Positions 59,002 to 64,000 of a stretch of DNA of 64,000 nt are shown here, in pieces (within the stretch, counting starts at the first letter, position 1; each line of letters starts with the position of its first letter). The position numbers and the translations under genes were made by a program. Source of the DNA: Polymorphospora lycopeni. GTDB taxonomy: Bacteria; Actinomycetota; Actinomycetes; Mycobacteriales; Micromonosporaceae. Location: NCBI RefSeq assembly GCF_042237075.1, contig NZ_JBCGDC010000024.1:14593-78592 (forward strand), written 5' to 3'. A model generated the notes under the pieces. That model did no database searches. It was not told the origin of the DNA and worked only from the letters and a program-made list of their open reading frames with translations.

Positions 59002-59379
59002 ATGGCGGACAGCATCGCCAGGTTCTTCGAGGGACTCAACCACCACGGGCACGAGGCCCGGCTGGAGAAGCTGAACGGCACGGTACGCATCGAACTGCAC
59101 GACAACGGCCACTCCGAACACTGGCTGGTGACCGTGAAACGGGGCGAGATCACCGTGACGCGGGAGGACCACGTCGCCGACGCCACCATCTACGCCTCGC
59201 CGGAACTGTTCGGGCGGATCGTCCGGGGCGAGGCGAACGCGATCTCGGCGCTCCTGCGTGGCGAGATGAGCAGCGCCGGTGACCTGCAACTGGTGGTCCG
59301 GCTGGAACGGATCCTCCCCGGCCCGCCGGACGCCCGCGGCCCGCACCGGCGTATCGAAGCCGGGAGGGTCGCGTCGTGA
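59002..59379 (+). CDS. SCP2 sterol-binding-domain protein
   Basis: A 125-residue protein: SIARFFEGLNHHGHEARLEK, GHSEHWLVTVKRGEITVTRE, DATIYASPELFGRIVRGEAN and ISALLRGEMSSAGDLQLVVR, the SCP2 fold order with the hydrophobic cleft. Actinobacterial members bind lipids, ligands unknown. GGGGA precedes ATG 59002, and the stop overlaps the GTG start of the next gene by four bases. The link between SCP2 and a debranching-like enzyme recurs in actinomycetes but has no known explanation. Confidence 0.88.
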   Translation: MADSIARFFEGLNHHGHEARLEKLNGTVRIELHDNGHSEHWLVTVKRGEITVTREDHVADATIYASPELFGRIVRGEANAISALLRGEMSSAGDLQLVVRLERILPGPPDARGPHRRIEAGRVAS

Positions 59380-61463
59380 CCGAGGAGAACCTGGTACGCA
59401 TCCTCGACGGCAGCACGTTCGTGGTCAGCGACGGGCGGGGCGACATCGAGGCGACCCCGACCTCGCCGACCGGGTTCTTCGCCCTCGACACCCGGTTCCT
59501 GTCGAGATGGGTGCTGACCATCAACGGGCAGCGGCTCGACGCGCTCAGCGCCGACGACCTCCAGTACTTCGAGACCCGGTTCTTTCTCGTGCCGGGCACC
59601 GCCACCCACTACGTCGACGCCGCCCTGTCGGTCATCCGGCAGCGAATGGTCAACGACGGGTTCGACGAGGAACTGACCGTACTCAACCACAGCCAGGACC
59701 GCCTCGACCTCGACGTACGCGTCGACGCCGGCTCCGACTTCGCCGACCTCTTCGAGGTCAAGGACGCGGTGGCCAAGAAGGGCAACTACTACCGGCGGAT
59801 AGAGGACGGCAAGCTGCGGCTGGGATACGAGCGCGAGCACTTCCGTCGCGAGACGGTGCTGTGGGCCAGCGAACCCGCCGAACTCGACGACGACGGCATG
59901 ACGTTCCGGATCGGGATACCACCCAACGGGCAGTGGCACACCAGGATCCGGGTGGTCGCCGAGACCGTCGTACCCACCGGGCACGACCTGCGGATGGGCC
60001 TGCAGGTCCACGGCGGCGAGAAGCGGGCCATGGAGGCCGACCTCGCGGAGTTCGTGGCCCGGGCGCCGACGATCTCCTGCGAGAGCGAGGCGCTGGCCGG
60101 CACCTACCGGCGCAGCCTGGTCGACCTCGCCGCGCTGCGGTTCGCGCCGATCTCGATGCCCGGCCAGGCGCTGCCCGCCGCCGGCCTGCCCTGGTTCATG
60201 ACGATGTTCGGCCGGGACAGCATCCTGACCAGCCTCCAGGCCCTGCCGTTCGTGCCGGAGCTGGCCGCGACCACGCTCAAGGTGCTCGCGATGCTCCAGG
60301 GCAGCCGGCTCGACGACTTCCGCGACGAGGATCCGGGCCGCATCCTGCACGAGTTCCGGTACGGCGAGAGCGCCGCGTTCGAGGAGCAGCCGCACTCGCC
60401 GTACTACGGCTCGGTCGACGCCACGCCCCTGTTCGTGGTGCTGCTCGACGAATACGAGCGCTGGTCCGGCGACGCCGACCTGGTCCGGTCGCTGGAGTCC
60501 GAGGCGCGGGCCGCGATCGCCTGGATCGACGACTACGCCGACCTGGTCGGCAACGGCTACATCTGGTATCAGCGGCGCAACGAGACGACCGGCCTGGAGA
60601 ACCAGTGCTGGAAGGACTCCTGGGACTCACTGTCCTACCGCGACGGCACACTGCCCGGCTATCCACGGGCCACCTGCGAGGTCCAGGGGTACGCGTACGA
60701 CGCGAAGCTGCGCGCCGCCCGGCTGGCCCGGCTCTTCTGGAACGACCCCGGCTACGCCGACCGGCTGGAACGGCAGGCGATGGAGCTGAAGGAGCGGTTC
60801 CACGAGGACTTCTGGGTCGCCGACGGGGAGTACTACGCGCTCGCGCTGGACGCCGACGGCCGGCAGGTCGACACCCTGACCTCCAACATCGGGCACCTGC
60901 TGTGGAGCGGGATCGTCGACGAGCGGTACGCGCCGAGGATCGCCGAGCACCTGCTCGGACCGCGGCTGTTCAGCGGCTGGGGGGTGCGGACCATGGCCGA
61001 GGGGGAGGTCCGCTACAACCCGATCGGCTACCACACCGGCACGATCTGGCCGTTCGACAACTCGTTCGTCGCCTGGGGCCTGCGCCGGTACGGCTTCAGC
61101 GAGGAGGCGGCCACGATCGCCGAGGGGATCATCGACGCGGCACAGTTCTTCGCCGGCCGGTTGCCCGAGGCGTTCGGCGGGTACGCCCGCTCGCTGACCC
61201 GGTATCCGGTGGTCTACCCGACGGCGTGCAGCCCGCAGGCGTGGTCGACGGGAACCCCGATGCTGTTGCTGCGTACGATGCTCGGCCTGGAGCCGCACGA
61301 GGGGCATCTCGCGGTCGACCCGGCCCTGCCGACCGGCCTGGGCCGCCTCGAACTGCTCGACATCCCCGGCCGGTGGGGACACGTCGACGCCTTCGGCCGG
61401 GGCCGGATCGACGTGACCGACCGCCGCCCCCTGCGCGAGACGCACGGCGGCGCCGTCACCTGA
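59376..61463 (+). CDS. Amylo-alpha-1,6-glucosidase/glycogen-debranching-like enzyme
   Basis: A 695-residue protein. The N-terminal GDE_N domain (RILDGSTFVVSDGRGDIEAT ... GFFALDTRFLSRWVLTING) precedes an (alpha/alpha)6 barrel with PWFMTMFGRDSILTSLQALP, ENQCWKDSWDSLSYRDGTLP and YPTACSPQAWSTGTPM. This is the actinobacterial amylo-alpha-1,6-glucosidase pattern. Acidic catalytic residues lie in the FGRDS and WKDSWDS regions (family knowledge). GTG 59376 overlaps the SCP2 stop by four bases. It may trim alpha-glucans or act on branched oligosaccharides. Confidence 0.93.
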   Translation: MTEENLVRILDGSTFVVSDGRGDIEATPTSPTGFFALDTRFLSRWVLTINGQRLDALSADDLQYFETRFFLVPGTATHYVDAALSVIRQRMVNDGFDEELTVLNHSQDRLDLDVRVDAGSDFADLFEVKDAVAKKGNYYRRIEDGKLRLGYEREHFRRETVLWASEPAELDDDGMTFRIGIPPNGQWHTRIRVVAETVVPTGHDLRMGLQVHGGEKRAMEADLAEFVARAPTISCESEALAGTYRRSLVDLAALRFAPISMPGQALPAAGLPWFMTMFGRDSILTSLQALPFVPELAATTLKVLAMLQGSRLDDFRDEDPGRILHEFRYGESAAFEEQPHSPYYGSVDATPLFVVLLDEYERWSGDADLVRSLESEARAAIAWIDDYADLVGNGYIWYQRRNETTGLENQCWKDSWDSLSYRDGTLPGYPRATCEVQGYAYDAKLRAARLARLFWNDPGYADRLERQAMELKERFHEDFWVADGEYYALALDADGRQVDTLTSNIGHLLWSGIVDERYAPRIAEHLLGPRLFSGWGVRTMAEGEVRYNPIGYHTGTIWPFDNSFVAWGLRRYGFSEEAATIAEGIIDAAQFFAGRLPEAFGGYARSLTRYPVVYPTACSPQAWSTGTPMLLLRTMLGLEPHEGHLAVDPALPTGLGRLELLDIPGRWGHVDAFGRGRIDVTDRRPLRETHGGAVT

Positions 61464-61472
61464 CACCCCCTT

Positions 61473-61538
61473 CCCGCGATCTTGCAGTTGTCTCCTCCTT
61501 TTGCTCGTTGTGGAGGGCGACAAGTGCAAGATCGCGGG
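61473..61538. repeat. Long intergenic palindrome, GATCTT family, copy 2
   Basis: CCCGCGATCTTGCA (61473-61486) pairs with TGCAAGATCGCGGG (61525-61538); after one mismatch, TTGTC pairs with GACAA. The 26-base loop is T-rich. It ends the debranching-like gene and faces the NmrA-like gene end. Confidence 0.85.
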
Positions 61539-61554
61539 GAGACGGGGTGGCGGG

Positions 61555-62406
61555 TCAGGGCTTCAGGTGCTGGGCCACGGCGTCGGGCAACGGGGTCGTG
61601 GGGCGGGCGATCAGGCGGCTCAGGTCGCCAGTGCCGGTGTGCAGGTCGCCCCGGGCCAGGCCGGCGTCGCTGTCGGCGAGCATCCGCGCCACCGGCTCCG
61701 GCAGGCCGAACCCGGCCAGCGTACGGGCGTACTCGTCGACCGGCAGGTCGCGGTAGGCGACCTCGGTGCCGCTCTGCCGGGTCACCTCGGCGGCCAACTC
61801 GGCCAGCGTGAACGCCTCGTCGCCGCCGAGTTCGTAAACCTTCCCGGCGTGCCCGTCCCCGGTGAGCACGGCCACCGCGGCGGCGGCGAAGTCGGCCCGG
61901 GTGGCGGCGGAGACCCGGCCCTCGCCGGCCGCGCCGAGGATCACGCCCTGCGCCACGGCACCGGCGAGGTCGTAGTTCTCGAGGTACCAGCCGTTGCGCA
62001 GCAGCACGTACGGCAGCCCGGAGGCGCGGACCAGGTCTTCGGTCGCCTTGTGCTCGGGACCGAGCGGCACGCTGGTGGTGTCGGCGGCGAGGATGCTCGT
62101 GTACGCCAGCAGCGACACCCCGGCCGACCTGGCCGCCTCGACGACGTTGCCGTGCTGGCGCAGCCGCTGGCCCAGCTCGTTGCCGGAGACCAGCAGCAGC
62201 CGGTCGGTGCCGGCGAGGGCGGCGGCCAGGGTCTCCGGCCGGTCGTAGTCGGCCTCGCGGACCTGGACGCCACGGGCGGCGAGGTCGGCGGCCTTCTCCG
62301 GGGCGCGTACGGCGGCGACGATCCCGGCGGCCGGTACGCCGCGGTCGAGCAGCTGTTCGACGACGAGCCGGCCGAGATGGCCGGTCGCTCCGGTGACAGT
62401 GATCAT
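61555..62406 (-). CDS. NmrA-like NAD(P)H-binding oxidoreductase
   Basis: A 283-residue atypical short-chain dehydrogenase: ITVTGATGHLGRLVVEQLLD at the N-terminus, then SILAADTTSVPLGPEHKATE and YVLLRNGWYLENYDLAGAV. It resembles quinone oxidoreductase YtfG (QOR2). GGGAGAAG precedes ATG 62406. It is divergent from an HxlR regulator with a perfect palindrome in between, so it is very likely the regulated target. Role in quinone or aldehyde stress is the usual pattern (inference). Confidence 0.9.
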   Translation of the reverse strand: MITVTGATGHLGRLVVEQLLDRGVPAAGIVAAVRAPEKAADLAARGVQVREADYDRPETLAAALAGTDRLLLVSGNELGQRLRQHGNVVEAARSAGVSLLAYTSILAADTTSVPLGPEHKATEDLVRASGLPYVLLRNGWYLENYDLAGAVAQGVILGAAGEGRVSAATRADFAAAAVAVLTGDGHAGKVYELGGDEAFTLAELAAEVTRQSGTEVAYRDLPVDEYARTLAGFGLPEPVARMLADSDAGLARGDLHTGTGDLSRLIARPTTPLPDAVAQHLKP

Positions 62407-62465
62407 GTGGAGCTTCTCCCGATGGGTGGCGGGCCGGCGGGGCTCGCCGGGCGCTTCCCAAACGA

Positions 62466-62490
62466 TTGCACTAACTTTTCGAAAGTGCAA
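62466..62490. promoter_or_regulatory. HxlR operator between the divergent pair
   Basis: TTGCACT (62466-62472) and AGTGCAA (62484-62490) are perfect inverted arms 11 bases apart, in the divergent promoter region. This spacing fits HxlR-type dimers. Confidence 0.75.
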
Positions 62491-62514
62491 ACTTCGGGGG
62501 AGTATCGTCGGACC

Positions 62515-62919
62515 ATGAGCAGCGCCCCGCCAACGGCCGCGTCGTTCGACCCGGACGACGCGCTGATCTGCGACGTCTTCGCCCGAGCCTGCCCGTCCCG
62601 GGCGATCATGGAGAACATCGTCGGCAAGTGGGGGGTGCTCGCGCTCGCCGCGCTGCTCGACGGCACCTACCGCTTCAACGCGCTGCGCCGCCGGGTCGAC
62701 GGAGTGAGCGAGAAGATGCTGGCCCAGACGCTCCAGAACCTCGAACGCGACGGGCTCGTGCACCGCGAGGTGCAGGCGACCATCCCGGCCCGGGTCGAAT
62801 ACAGCCTGACGCCGGCCGGCACCCGGATCGCCACGCAGCTGGTCAACCTGCTCGAGGTGATCGAGGCCGAGGCGCCGGGGATGATCGCGGCCCGCGCCGA
62901 ACAGGAGCCGGCAACCTGA
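62515..62919 (+). CDS. HxlR family transcriptional regulator
   Basis: A 134-residue winged-helix protein: RACPSRAIMENIVGKWGVLA, LAALLDGTYRFNALRRRVDG, VSEKMLAQTLQNLERDGLVH and VEYSLTPAGTRIA, standard for HxlR. The conserved cysteine in ARACPSR could sense electrophiles. It is divergent from the NmrA-like gene, with an inverted repeat between, so regulation of that gene and itself is expected. ATG 62515 lacks a strong ribosome site. Confidence 0.93.
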   Translation: MSSAPPTAASFDPDDALICDVFARACPSRAIMENIVGKWGVLALAALLDGTYRFNALRRRVDGVSEKMLAQTLQNLERDGLVHREVQATIPARVEYSLTPAGTRIATQLVNLLEVIEAEAPGMIAARAEQEPAT

Positions 62920-62947
62920 CCCGGTCACACCGGTCGACGGACGAAAG

Positions 62948-62987
62948 CCGGCCGGTGGTGACCGCCTGATCGGTCACCACCGGCCGG
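62948..62987. terminator. Convergent-end hairpin
   Basis: Perfect 17-base arms 62948-62964 and 62971-62987 with a six-base loop between the HxlR gene and the convergent small gene. Confidence 0.85.
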
Positions 62988-62990
62988 GGT

Positions 62991-63278
62991 TCAGCGGGCG
63001 AGATAGGTCCGGTGCAGCTCGGCCAGGATCCGCGCGCGGTCCCGGTCGCCGGCCTCGGCGAGCTGGTCGAGGAGCAGGCCGGCGAGCGCGGAGAGGCCCA
63101 CCAGCAGCTCGGCGACCGCCCGGCCGGGTTCCGCCCCGGTCAGCGACTCGCCGACCACCCGGTGCAGGGTCTCCCAGTAGAGCGCCGGGTCGTCGCCGGA
63201 GGTGACGTACGCCGTGGTCAGCTCCAGCGCCGGCGGCAGGAGCGTGGCGATGACCTCGTCAGGGGTGGCCGGAGGCAT
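62991..63278 (-). CDS. Small helical protein of unknown function behind the superoxide dismutase gene
   Basis: A 95-residue protein predicted to be mostly helical: TPDEVIATLLPPALELTTAY, VVGESLTGAEPGRAVAELLV, GLSALAGLLLDQLAEAGDRD. I do not recognise a family. Its ATG at 63278 overlaps the superoxide dismutase 3' end by 20 bases, so it is likely translated together with that gene. No signal peptide or membrane segment is clear. A later start is possible. Confidence 0.68.
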   Translation of the reverse strand: MPPATPDEVIATLLPPALELTTAYVTSGDDPALYWETLHRVVGESLTGAEPGRAVAELLVGLSALAGLLLDQLAEAGDRDRARILAELHRTYLAR

Positions 63279-63894
63279 CAGCCCGCCGGCGGGTGGCGGC
63301 GACGGCCGCCGCGTAGCGGGCGCTCACGTCGGGCCAGTTGACGACCTCCCACATGGCCTTGACGAAGTCCGGCCGTACGTTGCGGTATTGCAGGTAGTAG
63401 GCGTGCTCCCAGGCGTCGAAGGCGAGCAGCGGTACCGAGCCGATGCCCACGTTGCCGTGGTGGTCGTAGACCTGCTCGACGATCAGTCGCTTGCCGAGCG
63501 GCTCGTAGGACAGCACGCCCCAGCCCGAACCCTGCACCGCTGTGGTGGCGGCGGAAAGCTGCCCGTGGAACGCCTCGAACGACCCGAAGTGCTCGGTGAT
63601 CGCGTCGGCCAGGTCGCCGTCGGGGCGGTCGCCGCCGTCCGGCGACATGTTCTGCCAGTAGAGCGAGTGCAGGACGTGCCCGGAGACGTTGAACGCCAAC
63701 GTCTTCTCCAGCCCGACGATGCTCGAGAAGTCGCCCTTGTCACGGGCCTCGGCGATCCGCTCGACCGTGTCGTTCGCGGCCTTCACGTAGGTGGCGTGGT
63801 GCTTGTCGTGGTGCAGTTCCAGGATCTGGCCGTTGATGTGCGGCTCGAGCGCGGCGTAGTCGTAGGGCAGGTCCGGCAGCGTGTACGTGCTCAC
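63259..63894 (-). CDS. Fe/Mn superoxide dismutase
   Basis: A 211-residue enzyme converting superoxide to oxygen and hydrogen peroxide. Metal ligands lie in ILELHHDKHHATYV, SGHVLHSLYWQNM and DAWEHAYYLQY; FNVSGHV and GSGWGVLSYEP are the family marks. GTG 63894, preceded by GAGGAG nine bases upstream, gives the usual N-terminus (MSTYTLPDLPYDYAALEP); ATG 63930 would add 12 unlike residues and has no ribosome site. Iron or manganese cannot be told from sequence. The promoter carries a palindrome. Confidence 0.96.
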   Translation of the reverse strand: MSTYTLPDLPYDYAALEPHINGQILELHHDKHHATYVKAANDTVERIAEARDKGDFSSIVGLEKTLAFNVSGHVLHSLYWQNMSPDGGDRPDGDLADAITEHFGSFEAFHGQLSAATTAVQGSGWGVLSYEPLGKRLIVEQVYDHHGNVGIGSVPLLAFDAWEHAYYLQYRNVRPDFVKAMWEVVNWPDVSARYAAAVAATRRRADASGHP

Positions 63895-63937
63895 GGAAGC
63901 GGTCTCCTCGTCGGTGTGGCCAGATGCCATTTTCTAG

Positions 63938-63952
63938 TAGTTGCCAACTATA
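63938..63952 (-). promoter_or_regulatory. SOD promoter region with palindrome over the -10 box
   Basis: TAGTTGCCAACTA (63938-63950) is a perfect palindrome; the minus-strand -10-like TATAGT (63947-63952) overlaps it. TSS would be near 63940. A repressor or activator site is likely; the -35 is weak, as for activated promoters. Confidence 0.55.
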
Positions 63953-64000
63953 GGCAAGAAGAGCCGTCCGGATATGCGAACGTGGGCGCCTCCCTGAACA

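Noticed and set aside
1..64000. Mobile element, prophage or integrated island
   Set aside because: No transposase, integrase, terminal repeats, tRNA attachment site or sharp change in composition over gene-length regions.

Overview
The window is very GC-rich DNA with dense genes, GTG/TTG starts and strong third-position G/C bias. It carries a complete conservon (histidine kinase, roadblock, DUF742, small GTPase), Scr1-type HTH regulators with DUF397 partners, a GPGG-motif micropeptide, DUF6158, DUF6232 and an SCP2-type protein. Together these point to a filamentous actinomycete, most likely Micromonosporaceae (inference). I see no tRNA, rRNA, CRISPR array, transposase or integrase; this reads as chromosomal backbone with catabolic and regulatory modules.

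Layout. 1-3150: conservon cvnABCD, its kinase cut by the window edge. 3260-9712: lactonase-like propeller, VWA lipid/surface protein, exopolysaccharide sugar transferase, SpoIIE phosphatase divergent from a MarR regulator. 9834-15790: xylose module (ROK regulator divergent from xylA, xylB) followed by an MFS transporter. 15847-22160: alpha-glucoside module on the minus strand (binding protein, two permeases, LacI regulator, GH13 alpha-glucosidase), with a LacI-type palindrome upstream. 22372-29472: mixed housekeeping (HD hydrolase, M23 peptidase, TspO, metallophosphoesterase/BON, nucleotidyltransferase, SigF-type sigma, thymidylate-kinase-like protein, epimerase). 29564-31643: RpiR regulator and MurQ, for recovery of N-acetylmuramate. 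32121-35474: HrdB-like group 2 sigma factor, AlkA-like protein and an NlpC/P60 hydrolase under a c-di-AMP (ydaO) riboswitch. 36266-39708: DUF6232 protein, two tandem Scr1-type regulators and two DUF397 genes. 39789-43423: small conserved actinobacterial proteins. 43514-44788: type I DAHP synthase preceded by an aromatic-rich leader peptide and an attenuator hairpin. 45190-51549: phosphatase, M16 peptidase pair, asd, F420-type oxidoreductase and acetyltransferase. 51635-58820: second sugar module (LacI, FAD oxidoreductase, ABC importer) divergent from a Tat-exported beta-propeller protein, with two matching LacI palindromes. 59002-63894: SCP2 protein, glycogen-debranching-like enzyme, NmrA-like oxidoreductase divergent from an HxlR regulator, and an Fe/Mn superoxide dismutase.

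How it works together. Both ABC importers lack an ATPase gene, as is common in actinomycetes where a shared MsiK-type ATPase serves several importers. The clearest cis-regulation is: the aroG attenuator (leader with W, Y, W, F), the c-di-AMP riboswitch, the xylA promoter with an overlapping palindrome, the murR-type palindrome at the RpiR start, the two CTAATACG-type LacI boxes and the HxlR box. Long perfect intergenic palindromes recur at several convergent gene ends.

Sequence quality. Two C/G-only homopolymer tracts (33200-33334 and 53380-53450) and a 120-base duplication around the single N at 42249 look like assembly faults; the second tract frameshifts a permease gene and the N breaks a small acidic protein.
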